This document shows positions 44,619 through 53,439 of a DNA stretch of 64,000 nt, piece after piece. Both the position numbers and the translations under genes were made by a program. Numbering within the stretch: position 1 is the stretch's first letter; each line of letters begins with the position of its first letter. Under the pieces are notes generated by a model. The model did no database searches. It was not told the origin of the DNA and worked only from the letters and a program-made list of their open reading frames with translations. Origin of the DNA: Paenibacillus jilunlii (lineage in GTDB: Bacteria; Bacillota; Bacilli; Paenibacillales; Paenibacillaceae); contig NZ_FNGM01000001.1 of the NCBI RefSeq assembly GCF_900102965.1, positions 602,053 through 666,052 on the forward strand, written 5' to 3'.

Positions 44619-44807
44619 CTAAACGCGTTCAACTTTGCCGGCTTTCAAAGCACGGGTGCTGACGTACACGCGTTTCGGTTTGCCGTTCACGAGGATACGG
44701 ACCTTCTGAACGTTAACTCCCCAAGAGCGGCGGTTGCGGTTGTTCGCATGGGATACATGGTTGCCGCTGCCCGGTTTCTTGCCAGTTACAGTACATTTGC
44801 GGGACAT
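44619..44807 (-). CDS. rpmB: 50S ribosomal protein bL28
   Basis: A 62-residue bL28. [20 protein letters not shown] and the [16 protein letters not shown] core match the family. It has a single cysteine, so it is the zinc-free form. It is oppositely oriented to its neighbours, as in B. subtilis, with AAGGAGGTG before the start and a good sigma-A-type promoter upstream. Confidence 0.97.
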   Translation of the reverse strand: MSRKCTVTGKKPGSGNHVSHANNRNRRSWGVNVQKVRILVNGKPKRVYVSTRALKAGKVERV

Positions 44808-44855
44808 AGATTACACCTCCTTGTTACTTACACCTGCGTAAAACAATACTTAAAT

Positions 44856-44885
44856 ATAATATCACAGCAAAATTTGCTTCGTCAA
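44856..44885 (-). promoter_or_regulatory. Probable sigma-A promoter of rpmB
   Basis: On the minus strand TTGACG (-35) and TATTAT (-10) are separated by 18 bases, about 50 bases before the rpmB start. On the opposite strand TACAAT at 44933-44938 is a candidate -10 for fakA. Confidence 0.6.
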
Positions 44886-44998
44886 CCGCTTCAAAAACAT
44901 TTATTTCTTTTGGCTCTTATAGTACAATATAGATTAGTGTATTATGTCCAGTTAATCATAGAATTGATTAGGCATGAAGTTAGGAAGGGGAATCCTCA

Positions 44999-46777
44999 TT
45001 GAGTAAGCGTTCTATAGACGGAACAGATTTTACCGCAATGGTACTGGCCGGAGCGGAGAAGCTGCAGCAGCATGCAGAGCACGTCAATTCCCTGAATGTA
45101 TTTCCGGTCCCGGATGGGGACACAGGTACAAACATGAATTTGACGATGACCGCAGGCGCGAACGAATTGAAAAAAAATAATACTGGCTCAGTAGGCCAAT
45201 GTGCAGGAGTATTATCCAAAGGTCTCTTGATGGGGGCACGGGGGAACTCCGGCGTTATTTTGTCACAGCTGTTCAGAGGCCTTGGACGGTATGCAGCCCA
45301 ATATGATGAATTGAACACGCAGCAGTTCGCAGCAGCGCTGCAGACCGGAGTGGATACAGCATACAAAGCGGTGGTCAAGCCGGTAGAGGGAACGATACTT
45401 ACTGTCGCCAAGGAAGCTGCCAGACATGCAGTCTACTACGCGCGGCGTACAACGGATGTTACAGAGCTGATGACCGAAGTCCTGGCCAGAGCCAAAGAAG
45501 CGCTCGCTAACACACCGGAGCTTCTGCCTGTGCTCAAGCAAGTGGGCGTTGTTGACTCCGGCGGTCAGGGTCTGGTTTACATTTATGAGGGTTTTCATCA
45601 GTATCTGACAGGCAGCGCCGGTACAGCGGTGCCAGCGCCGGTACAGGGACAAGCCCCTGCTGCAGCACCGCCCGCGGCGGTGTTGACCAAACATGAGAAC
45701 GTATTGTCCTCCGTGCAGTCGTCTGCGCAATCACAGCTGTCTACGGAAGACATCGAATTTCTATACGATATGGAATTTTTTATTAACCGGCTGCTTGGCA
45801 GCCCCGCCAAAGCGGATTTTGATGAGGAGTCGTTTCGGAAAGCGTTGTCAGTTAATGGAGATTCCATTATTGTCATTTCGGATGATGAGACCATCAAGGT
45901 CCATGTCCATTCCAAGACTCCGGGCGAGGTCCTCAATCTGGCGCTGCAATATGGTGAAATTACGCAGATCCATATTCTTAACATGCGGGAGCAGCATCGC
46001 GATCTGCTGACCGCCGGCATGGATATTGCGCCGATGCCAGAGCTGTTTGCGGATATTCCGCAGGAAGCGAGCAGCGTTCAGGCACCGGCGGTTCCACCTG
46101 CAGATGATATGGCACAGTACGGATTCATTGCCGTATCTTCGGGTGAAGGCATCTCTGATATTTTCCGCAGCCTCGGCGTGGATGCCATTCTGTCCGGCGG
46201 ACAGACGATGAATCCCAGCACGGAGGATTTCGTTAACGCGATCTCGTCGATTTCAGCAAAGCATATCTACATCCTGCCTAACAACTCGAACATTGTGCTT
46301 GCGGCTCAACAGGCCAAGGAGCTGCTAGAGGGCGAACGTGAGATAACCGTGATTCCAAGCAAAAGTATCCCGCAGGGCATTGCCGCCGCTTTTGCCTTTC
46401 AGGAGGAAGATGCGGTTGATGCCAACACCAGCAACATGCTGGAGGCGATCACCCAGGTTAAATCGGGACAGATTACCAATGCGGTCCGTGATACGGTTAT
46501 TGAGGAGCTGGAGATCAAATCCGGGCAGTATATCGGGATAGCCAATTCGAAGATTGTATCCGCTGCGGATGATCTGCTGGCGGCCAGCCAGGCACTGTTG
46601 GTAAGCATGCTGGAGAATGGTGATGAGATTGTTACCGTATTAACTGGAGCTGAATCTGAGGATAATGTTACTGAAGCGCTGGAAAACTGGCTTGCAGAAG
46701 CCTATCCTCAGGTGGAAGTAGAGATCCACAAGGGCGGCCAGCCGCTGTATTATTATCTTTTTTCCGTTGAACCCTAG
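44999..46777 (+). CDS. fakA: Fatty acid kinase subunit FakA (YloV, DAK2 domain)
   Basis: A 592-residue protein of the YloV/FakA family. The N-terminal Dak2 domain (about 8-205) has the ATP/Mg motif FPVPDGDTGTNM and GARGNSGVILSQ. An insert rich in Ala and Pro (about 208-240) links to the middle domain, and the C-terminal part (about 365-592) resembles the FakB-interacting region. FakA phosphorylates fatty acids held by FakB (DegV) proteins for phospholipid synthesis. The start is TTG after AGGAAGGGG. A DegV/FakB gene follows about 105 bases downstream. In B. subtilis an Asp23-type gene (yloU) precedes it; none is present here. Confidence 0.93.
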   Translation: MSKRSIDGTDFTAMVLAGAEKLQQHAEHVNSLNVFPVPDGDTGTNMNLTMTAGANELKKNNTGSVGQCAGVLSKGLLMGARGNSGVILSQLFRGLGRYAAQYDELNTQQFAAALQTGVDTAYKAVVKPVEGTILTVAKEAARHAVYYARRTTDVTELMTEVLARAKEALANTPELLPVLKQVGVVDSGGQGLVYIYEGFHQYLTGSAGTAVPAPVQGQAPAAAPPAAVLTKHENVLSSVQSSAQSQLSTEDIEFLYDMEFFINRLLGSPAKADFDEESFRKALSVNGDSIIVISDDETIKVHVHSKTPGEVLNLALQYGEITQIHILNMREQHRDLLTAGMDIAPMPELFADIPQEASSVQAPAVPPADDMAQYGFIAVSSGEGISDIFRSLGVDAILSGGQTMNPSTEDFVNAISSISAKHIYILPNNSNIVLAAQQAKELLEGEREITVIPSKSIPQGIAAAFAFQEEDAVDANTSNMLEAITQVKSGQITNAVRDTVIEELEIKSGQYIGIANSKIVSAADDLLAASQALLVSMLENGDEIVTVLTGAESEDNVTEALENWLAEAYPQVEVEIHKGGQPLYYYLFSVEP

Positions 46778-46882
46778 GTAGACACTTTACTCCTTATATA
46801 GTCTCATGCAGAAGCGCTGCGGTGTTCCTGACCAAGTGAGCGTATGGCGCTTCTGTCCAATCATAGTTAGGGGAGGTATACC

Positions 46883-47743
46883 ATGAATCGTACCGTAATC
46901 GTCACCGACAGCACTTCCGATATCCCGCCGTCCATGGCCGAAGCTTTGGGCATCGAGGTCGTTCCATTGACCCTGATGTTCGGCGAGGAAGCATTCCGGG
47001 ATAATGTGGATATGACACCGGAGCAATTCTATGAACGGCTTCCCCGTTCCACTTCCTTGCCGACTACCTCTCAGCCGTCACCGGTTGAGTATATGAATGT
47101 ATATCAGGGTATTCTGGAACGTTATCCGGGATGCCGCATCCTTTCTTTTCATATTTCCTCGGGTCTCAGCGGCACGTATCAATCGGCTGTTCTGGCTAAA
47201 TCCATGCTGGAAGAGAAGGGGGAGCCGATCACCGTTGTAGATTCACTTTCCGCTTCCTATGGATTCGGTTTTATGGTGGTCGAGGCGGCACGGCTGGCTG
47301 CGGAAGGACATAGCCCGGAGGACATCCTGGCACAGGCAGAGCGTCTCCGCCAGTCCCGCAAGCTGTATTTCCTGGTCGATACGCTGGAATATCTGCAAAA
47401 GGGCGGCAGAATAGGCAAAGCCTCCGCTTTTCTGGGAACGCTGCTGAACATCAAACCGATCCTGTCAATTGATGCGGAAGGAATCATCTACGCGGTCGAG
47501 AAGGTTAGGGGCCGCAAGAAGGCAGTAGCCCGCATGATCGAGCTGTTCAAACAGGATCTGCCGGGTGTGGACAAAATCAATGTGGCCGTGGGTCATACGG
47601 CTGAACCGGCTGCCGGCGAAGAGTTCCTTAAGGAATTGGCCGGGCACTTCACCCTGGAAGAGAAAGTGCTGACGAACGTGGGTCCTGTTGTAGGGAGCCA
47701 TGTCGGCAACGGTACTTTAGCCGTATTCATCTGGCCCGCGTAA
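46883..47743 (+). CDS. DegV-family fatty acid-binding protein (FakB)
   Basis: A 286-residue DegV protein, which binds one fatty acid and presents it to FakA. Motifs: VTDSTSDIPPSMAEALGI at the N-terminus, the conserved TSLPTTSQPSP near residues 55-65, and the C-terminal GPVVGSHVGNGTLAVF containing the conserved His/Gly region. AGGGGAGG precedes the ATG. Placed between fakA and recG, it probably supplies the FakB partner. Fatty-acid chain preference cannot be read from sequence. Confidence 0.93.
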   Translation: MNRTVIVTDSTSDIPPSMAEALGIEVVPLTLMFGEEAFRDNVDMTPEQFYERLPRSTSLPTTSQPSPVEYMNVYQGILERYPGCRILSFHISSGLSGTYQSAVLAKSMLEEKGEPITVVDSLSASYGFGFMVVEAARLAAEGHSPEDILAQAERLRQSRKLYFLVDTLEYLQKGGRIGKASAFLGTLLNIKPILSIDAEGIIYAVEKVRGRKKAVARMIELFKQDLPGVDKINVAVGHTAEPAAGEEFLKELAGHFTLEEKVLTNVGPVVGSHVGNGTLAVFIWPA

Positions 47744-47756
47744 ATAGGGGATGAAC

Positions 47757-49808
47757 ATGGGGATTTCTTTGGATTCAATCGAAGTAAAACAAATAAATGG
47801 CGTGAGCGCTCAAAAGCAAAACGAGCTTCACGCCTTTGGCGTCTTTACAGTCAAGGATCTGCTGGAGTATTATCCATTCCGCTATGATGATTTCCGGCCC
47901 CGCAGTTTAAGCGAAATCAAACACGGCGACAAAGCGACTCTTGTTGCGAAGGTGATTGGCATCCCGGTACTGCAGCGCTTTGGGGGCAAATCCCGGTTGA
48001 GCTGCAAAATGGTAGCCGAGCCATGGATGTTCACCGCAACCTGGTTCAACCAGCATTATGTGCGGGAGCAGCTGACAGCCCAGCGCGAAATTGTGATTAC
48101 CGGCAAATGGGATCAAAAGCGGAATGCCATCACCGTGACGGATTATGAATTTACAGACCGGGGAGAAGGTAAGATCGGCACCCTGCAGCCGGTCTATTCC
48201 GTTGGGGGCAAGATTACACAAACCTGGATACGCAAAATAATCAATCAGGGGCTACAGCAATACGGCGAGCTGATTCTGGAAATTCTTCCGCATTCCATTA
48301 TACGGAAATATGATTTCATGTCCCGCAAGCGCGCCATTGCTACGATCCACCGGCCGGAGGATACACGCGAGGGCCAGCAGGGGCGGCGCCGGATGGTGTA
48401 TGAGGAGCTTTTTTTGTTTCAGCTCAAGGTACAGGCATTCCGTGTGCTGAACCGCGGCAGGATGGACGGTGTTGTGCATACGGTTGACAACGCCACGGTT
48501 CGGACTTTTGTCCGCAGCCTGCCTTTTGAGCTGACGGATGCCCAGAAGCGCGTGGAACTGGAAATCCTGCAGGATATGCGTTCACCGTATTGCATGAACC
48601 GTCTTTTACAGGGCGATGTGGGTTCAGGCAAAACCGTACTGGCGGCAATTGCCCTCTATGCCACCGTGAAATCCGGATTTCAGGGGGCGCTGATGGTGCC
48701 CACCGAGATTCTTGCGGAGCAGCATATGCGATCGCTCACCAAGATGTTTGAACCGTTCGGAATTACCGTAGGCCTGCTGACAGGAAGTGTGACCGGCCGC
48801 AAACGCAAGGACCTGCTGGCTTCGCTGCAAATGGGAATGCTCGATATTGTAGTCGGTACGCATGCCTTGATTCAGGAGGATGTGTTTTTCCGCGGGCTGG
48901 GAATGGTAGTTACAGATGAGCAGCACCGTTTCGGCGTGAACCAGCGCAGTATCCTGCGCCGCAAGGGCTATAACCCGGATGTGCTGACCATGACAGCAAC
49001 GCCTATTCCTCGCACGCTGGCGATTACTGTCTTTGGCGATATGGATGTATCCACCCTTTCGGAGCGGCCCAAAGGGCGCGTGCCGATCATGACCTACTGG
49101 GTCAAACCTGATCTGATGGAACGGGTGCTGAAGCTGGTTAACCGCGAGGTCGACCAGGGCAGGCAGGCTTATCTGATTTGTCCGCTGATTGAGGAATCGG
49201 AAAAGCTGGATGTGCAGAATGCGATTGACTTGCATATCCAAATGTCGCAGGCTTTTCCCCATTACAAGGTGGGGCTGCTTCACGGGCGGATGACCCCCGG
49301 GGAAAAAGATGAAGTCATGCGCGCCTTCTACAGCAATGAGATTCAGCTGCTCGTCTCCACGACGGTTGTCGAGGTCGGCGTCGATGTTCCCAATGCCACG
49401 CTGATGATCATTATGGATGCCGACCGCTTTGGATTGTCCCAGCTGCATCAGCTGCGCGGCCGGGTTGGGCGCGGCCAGCACGCTTCCTTTTGTGTGCTTG
49501 TAGCAGATCCGAAGTCCGAGATCGGGCGTGAGCGGATGACGGCGATGACCGATACGGATGACGGCTTCGAGGTATCGCGCAGAGACTTGGAGCTGCGGGG
49601 GCCTGGAGATTTCTTCGGGACCAAGCAGAGCGGGCTGCCGGAGTTCAGGCTGGCGGACATGACCGCCGATTTTGAAGTGCTGGAGCAAGCCAGGGACGAT
49701 GCGGCGGAGCTGCTCAAGGAAACAGACTTTTGGACCTCCACTGATTATGCGCCGCTGCGGAGCTATCTGCAGAACGAGCAAATTTTTCAAGGGGATATCA
49801 TCGATTAA
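47757..49808 (+). CDS. recG: ATP-dependent DNA helicase RecG
   Basis: A 683-residue RecG that remodels stalled forks and Holliday junctions. The N-terminal wedge OB domain spans about 60-150. The helicase core has Walker A GDVGSGKT near residue 286, DEQH box in VVTDEQHRFGVNQR, TATPIPRTLAIT and the QLHQLRGRVGRG motif VI. The C-terminal TRG region follows. ATG 47757 has AGGGGATG at good spacing; ATG 47751 is two codons earlier and possible. It starts a few bases after the DegV stop. Confidence 0.97.
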   Translation: MGISLDSIEVKQINGVSAQKQNELHAFGVFTVKDLLEYYPFRYDDFRPRSLSEIKHGDKATLVAKVIGIPVLQRFGGKSRLSCKMVAEPWMFTATWFNQHYVREQLTAQREIVITGKWDQKRNAITVTDYEFTDRGEGKIGTLQPVYSVGGKITQTWIRKIINQGLQQYGELILEILPHSIIRKYDFMSRKRAIATIHRPEDTREGQQGRRRMVYEELFLFQLKVQAFRVLNRGRMDGVVHTVDNATVRTFVRSLPFELTDAQKRVELEILQDMRSPYCMNRLLQGDVGSGKTVLAAIALYATVKSGFQGALMVPTEILAEQHMRSLTKMFEPFGITVGLLTGSVTGRKRKDLLASLQMGMLDIVVGTHALIQEDVFFRGLGMVVTDEQHRFGVNQRSILRRKGYNPDVLTMTATPIPRTLAITVFGDMDVSTLSERPKGRVPIMTYWVKPDLMERVLKLVNREVDQGRQAYLICPLIEESEKLDVQNAIDLHIQMSQAFPHYKVGLLHGRMTPGEKDEVMRAFYSNEIQLLVSTTVVEVGVDVPNATLMIIMDADRFGLSQLHQLRGRVGRGQHASFCVLVADPKSEIGRERMTAMTDTDDGFEVSRRDLELRGPGDFFGTKQSGLPEFRLADMTADFEVLEQARDDAAELLKETDFWTSTDYAPLRSYLQNEQIFQGDIID

Positions 49809-49875
49809 TTAGGCACATGCACCGGCTTTCCCTCATATACTGTGAATGATTGGAATATGACAGGAGGTGCTGCGC

Positions 49876-50163
49876 GTGGGCTATCAGCAATATGGAATCA
49901 GTCCCCAGCTGGTGGATCGCATCAAGCTGAAGATGAAGAATCCGGCTGTTAAAGAACGAGTGAAGAATATGATCAACGGAATCTCCAAACAGGAGCTTCA
50001 GGACACTGCGGTGGTGCGCAGACTGGTGCGCAAAGCTTCGGCGGTACTGGGGGAAAAGCTGACCTCGGCACAGGAAGAACAAATTGTAAAGTTTGTAATT
50101 GCCCAGAAGATTGACCCCAACAATACATTTCATTTGATCCGGTTATGGGGGATGTTCCGGTAG
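49876..50163 (+). CDS. SpoVIF-like sporulation protein
   Basis: A 95-residue protein resembling the stage VI sporulation protein F family, linked to late spore-coat assembly in B. subtilis. The central KMKNPAVKERVKNMINGISK and TAVVRRLVRKASAVLGEKLT regions fit the family; the C-terminus ends HLIRLWGMFR. GTG 49876 follows AGGAGGTG. A CATATACT box at 49838-49845 is close to sigma-E/K -10 elements (CATACAMT, CATANNNTA), with a weak upstream AC, so mother-cell control is plausible but unproven. It is monocistronic with a strong terminator. Confidence 0.75.
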   Translation: MGYQQYGISPQLVDRIKLKMKNPAVKERVKNMINGISKQELQDTAVVRRLVRKASAVLGEKLTSAQEEQIVKFVIAQKIDPNNTFHLIRLWGMFR

Positions 50164-50210
50164 AGGGCAGCAACTCACGTAATAGAAATGGCGCAAGCCG
50201 GTGTTCATTA

Positions 50211-50247
50211 AAAAGCGTTCCCGCTAAATACAGCGGGAACGCTTTTT
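50211..50247 (+). terminator. Intrinsic terminator after spoVIF-like gene
   Basis: AAAAGCGTTCCCGCT and AGCGGGAACGCTTTT form a perfect 15-bp stem with a 6-base loop and T-tail. Confidence 0.95.
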
Positions 50248-50354
50248 GCCTGTTGTAGGGGAAACAATAGAGTCAAAACGGTAGATAGCTTGAATCTCCC
50301 CGGGGGGCAGGGGCAATGGCCCTATTTGCCGGAGCCTACGGACAGAGAAGACGC

Positions 50355-50457
50355 TATTTTGCAGAAAACTGGCCTTTTCAGGTTGGTCCGGACTCAGGAG
50401 TCCTTAAATCATTCTTTTGAACCCATAATGGGGGGCAAACGGTAAAATAGTGGTATT
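50355..50457 (+). repeat. Dispersed repeat family B, copy 2
   Basis: Counterpart of 7394-7492 (anchors TATTTTGC, GAAAA, CTTTTC, CGGACTCAG, AATGGG, AATAG). It also contains a perfect GGACTC/GAGTCC hairpin at about 50389-50403 that is lost in copy 1. It lies in the 543-base gap between spoVIF and yitT (50164-50706). Confidence 0.6.
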
Positions 50458-50558
50458 TCAGTCCGTCCCTCGTGAAAATGCCTGATCATTCTCAATAAGG
50501 GCTCTCCTGTCCGCATCCTGGCGGATCGAAGCTCTGTGTACACCGGATAGTACTTAAC

Positions 50559-50572
50559 TTGTACATGTACAA
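50559..50572. promoter_or_regulatory. Perfect 14-bp palindrome, possible operator
   Basis: TTGTACATGTACAA is a perfect palindrome in the gap before the convergent yitT gene. GntR-type operators can look like this, but no gene starts nearby on either strand, so the role is unclear. Confidence 0.3.
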
Positions 50573-50660
50573 CAAGCCAAGATTCGCAAGTTCCACGTTT
50601 CTATCCTTCGGCCCATTTGGATTTGTTGAAAATGGATGCTCAGCGCGGAGCCAGTGGCTT

Positions 50661-50725
50661 AATCCCGGAACCGCGCTCACGGTCAATCCGGGAACCGCGC
50701 TTGCAGCTAATCCCGGAACCGGGCA
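50661..50725 (+). repeat. Three tandem 24-bp units
   Basis: AATCCCGGAACCGCGCT-type units begin at 50661, 50685 and 50709 (24 bases apart, few mismatches). The third unit runs into the last codons of the minus-strand yitT-like gene. Confidence 0.65.
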
Positions 50726-51567
50726 GCCCGCCGCCCGCGCCGGGTGGACCGGAAGACGATCTGGCTGTCCTGATCGCAGGTGCGGACGATGGAAGCCAGT
50801 TCTTCCTCTTCCAGCTTGCTTGCGATACAGAACAGGGTCCCGGGCTGGCCCTTGGCGCCTGAAGCACGGATAAGCCTGGCCTCGCGATCCAGCTTGCGGT
50901 AAAGTGCGAGACGGATCTCATCGGGGCGGCTGCTGGTAATCCAGACAGCGCGGGTGTGGGAGAGATCTCTTATGCAGATCCGTACAGCCTCGAAAGCCAG
51001 CAGATAGGCAAGTATGGAATACATAGCTTGATCCCAGCCGAACAACGCGCCACCGCACAATAATATGGCGCAGTTGAAGACCATGATGATGAATTCAGCC
51101 GATTTCGCCGGCCCCTGGCTGAGGAGGGCATAACCCGGATCTCCGGCTCCCCCGCTCATGCCGCCGAAGCGGATGGAAATTCCGATGCCAAAGCCCAGTG
51201 AAAGCCCTCCGGCAATGGAGGCCGTCAGCGGTTCGCCCGTCAGGGACGGGAAACGGTGCAGGGCCAGTGAACCCGCGGTCAGGCAGACTAATCCAAGCAT
51301 CACATAGAGCGCAAAGCGCAGATGAATCTGTCTGCGTGAGATCAGTATAAACGGCAGGTTGAACAAGAACAGGAACAGCCCCAGCCGCATTTCCGTAGTG
51401 TGTGCGAAAAGTGCCGACAGGCCGGCAATTCCGCCGGGAACAAGCTGATGCGGCATCAGAAACAGCTCGAGTCCGACCGCTGCGAGCAGCCCTCCGGCAA
51501 TGACACCCAGGATGCGGACACCCATGCGCTGCCGAAGCGGTTTAGCCTTCTTCGTAAGAGTATTCAT
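50707..51567 (-). CDS. YitT family membrane protein with DUF2179 domain
   Basis: A 286-residue YitT/DUF161-type protein: five to six predicted membrane segments in residues 18-195 (first ILGVIAGGLLAAVGLELFLM), then a C-terminal cytosolic DUF2179 domain (about 205-275). The MPHQLVPGGIAGLSAL loop and SIRFGGMSGGAGD are typical. The function of the family is unknown; a transport role is often assumed. The last residues (RRGRRAARFRD) are basic and overlap the 24-bp repeat units, suggesting the C-terminus has been altered by repeat growth. GGAGGGAG precedes the start. Confidence 0.87.
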   Translation of the reverse strand: MNTLTKKAKPLRQRMGVRILGVIAGGLLAAVGLELFLMPHQLVPGGIAGLSALFAHTTEMRLGLFLFLFNLPFILISRRQIHLRFALYVMLGLVCLTAGSLALHRFPSLTGEPLTASIAGGLSLGFGIGISIRFGGMSGGAGDPGYALLSQGPAKSAEFIIMVFNCAILLCGGALFGWDQAMYSILAYLLAFEAVRICIRDLSHTRAVWITSSRPDEIRLALYRKLDREARLIRASGAKGQPGTLFCIASKLEEEELASIVRTCDQDSQIVFRSTRRGRRAARFRD

Positions 51568-51600
51568 ATGTTCTCCTCCCTTCCAAGAGAGAACCGGACA

Positions 51601-52848
51601 CTACTCGTTGTCCGTTGCGGGAGCGGGCTGTCTGGAGGAACGGGCCAGGTGCCGCTTCTCGAATTTAAAAACTTTATCCAGGAGCTTGTAGATGGTTTTT
51701 GATTCTTTGGTCAGCAGCGGGCCGAGTATGGCGAGAATCAGCACGTACATGGCGGCAAAAGGCTGTAAGATGGCCAGCAGGCCGCCCGCTTTGCCAAGAT
51801 TGGCCATGATAATGGAGAACTCGCCTCTGGAGACAATGGTCAGGCCGATGTTGGCGGAAGACCGCGGGCTGAGCCCGGCGCTGCGTCCGGCCAGCATGCC
51901 TGCGGCGAAATTCCCGATCAAAGTAATGATGACTGCGGCAAGTGAGTACCAGAGCGCTTCTCCGCCCAAGGACAGCGGATCAATCGTCAGCCCGAAGCTG
52001 AAGAAGAAGATGGCTCCGAAAAAGTCGCGGAAGGGAATCACCAGCTTCTCGATCCGCTTGACATGTTCGGTTTCGGCGAGCACCAGTCCGACGAGCAGTG
52101 CGCCGATGGCTTCAGCCACATGGATGGTCTCGGAGAAACCGGATATCAGAAAGAGTGCGGCGAAGATGACAAGCGCAAAAAGCTCACCGGAGCGGATATT
52201 CAGCACCCGGTTCAGCCAGGGCACCAGCTTGCGGCCAATGACCAGCAGCGCCAGCATATACCCCAGCGCGATCAGCGCGGACAGCAGTACGCCGCCTAAG
52301 GAAGACGAGCCGCTGAGCACCAGTCCTGACAGAATCGAAATGTAGACGGCGAGGAAAACATCCTCGAACATAATGATTCCGAGAATCATCTCGGTTTCTG
52401 AGTTGGCGGTGCGCTTCAGATCGACCAGCACCTTGGCGACGATTGCACTGGAGGAGATGGTTGTAATCCCAGCAATAACGAGAATTTCCTCCAGCGGGAA
52501 TCCGAGTCCCCAGCCGAGGATAAGCCCTAACGTAAAGTTGATGAGTATATAGATGGTTCCGCCCGAGACAATCGAGCGTCCGGCTTTGACGAGGCGGCCT
52601 ACGGAAAACTCCAGGCCCAGATAGAACAAGAGGAAGAGAACACCGATCCGGCCCATGAATTCAATCAGGGCGGCACTCTCGATGAAGCGGAAGTCCAAAT
52701 GCCATATTTTGAAGGCATGGGGACCTACGGCCATGCCGATCAGAATGTAGAACGGAATTACGGAAAAACGCAGCTTGGTGGAGATCAGTCCGGCAAGGGC
52801 GATCAGCACCAGGGCGAGGCCGACTTCAAATACGATATAATGATTCAT
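51601..52848 (-). CDS. khtU: CPA2-family potassium/proton antiporter KhtU
   Basis: A 415-residue membrane antiporter of the CPA2 family with about 12 segments. KhtU (YhaU) exports K+ in exchange for protons under control of KhtT. Typical features are GLISTKLRFSVIPFYILIGM (20-residue span), the FLLFYLGLEFSVGRL region, TTISSSAIVAKVL and FEDVFLAVYISILSG, holding the usual conserved acidic residue of the transport site. It has no fused RCK domain; regulation is by the separate KhtT, encoded 3 bases upstream on the same strand. Confidence 0.9.
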   Translation of the reverse strand: MNHYIVFEVGLALVLIALAGLISTKLRFSVIPFYILIGMAVGPHAFKIWHLDFRFIESAALIEFMGRIGVLFLLFYLGLEFSVGRLVKAGRSIVSGGTIYILINFTLGLILGWGLGFPLEEILVIAGITTISSSAIVAKVLVDLKRTANSETEMILGIIMFEDVFLAVYISILSGLVLSGSSSLGGVLLSALIALGYMLALLVIGRKLVPWLNRVLNIRSGELFALVIFAALFLISGFSETIHVAEAIGALLVGLVLAETEHVKRIEKLVIPFRDFFGAIFFFSFGLTIDPLSLGGEALWYSLAAVIITLIGNFAAGMLAGRSAGLSPRSSANIGLTIVSRGEFSIIMANLGKAGGLLAILQPFAAMYVLILAILGPLLTKESKTIYKLLDKVFKFEKRHLARSSRQPAPATDNE

Positions 52849-52851
52849 CCA

Positions 52852-53346
52852 TTAACCACATCCGTTCCGCAGAATGTGTTTGAACTGTTTGTGCTGATGT
52901 CTTTCCCCGGCCGCAACAACGGTGCACTCTGCAGGCAGCACCACTTCCGGACCGGGATTGATGTGTTTTTGATGGTTTTTCTCGATAATCGCAATAATGG
53001 TGACCCCTGCGCGGGCACGGATATCCAATTCACCGATGCTGTGTCCGATGCATTTGAAGTCCTGCTCCAACCGGTACCATTCGATAATCAGGTCGTCCAG
53101 GGCTACCTCGATGGATTCCAGAGCTTTGGGTTTATAGGTGATTCCCCCGACGATAGCGGAGATATACCGCGCTTCATCATCGTCCAATGTAATCATGGAG
53201 ATGCTCTGGTCCGGGTCGTCATATTCAAAGTGGTACAGTTCACGTCTGCCGTCATCATGGACGATCACGACCAGCTTATCGCCGCTGCGCGTCTGCATCA
53301 CGAACTTTTTGCCGATTCCCGGCAAATCCGATTCTCTATAATTCAT
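52852..53346 (-). CDS. khtT: KhtT, RCK_C-domain regulator of the antiporter
   Basis: A 164-residue soluble regulator. The N-terminal half ([20 protein letters not shown]) and a C-terminal RCK_C/TrkA-C domain (about 80-160, with [20 protein letters not shown]) are as in B. subtilis KhtT (YhaT), which binds c-di-AMP and gates KhtU. ATG 53346 follows GGAGG by about 10 bases; an in-frame TTG at 53355 abuts that site and is unlikely. B. subtilis khtSTU has a third gene khtS; no clear khtS is adjacent here. Confidence 0.9.
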   Translation of the reverse strand: MNYRESDLPGIGKKFVMQTRSGDKLVVIVHDDGRRELYHFEYDDPDQSISMITLDDDEARYISAIVGGITYKPKALESIEVALDDLIIEWYRLEQDFKCIGHSIGELDIRARAGVTIIAIIEKNHQKHINPGPEVVLPAECTVVAAGERHQHKQFKHILRNGCG

Positions 53347-53439
53347 GAAGTTCAATCCTCCAGTTGGATGTCATTTAGTAGTTCCATAATTCATGGAAAT
53401 AAATGCAAGGTATTGCATATCGTATCGGGTTATTGGTCA

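Noticed and set aside
46808-46858. Terminator between fakA and the DegV gene
   Set aside because: CAGAAGCGC/GCGCTTCTG can pair, but the loop is long and no T-tract follows, so I did not annotate it.
50559-50873. 104-codon plus-strand frame over the palindrome and the 24-bp repeats
   Set aside because: No ribosome binding site; it overlaps the yitT-like gene antisense and consists mostly of repeat translation.
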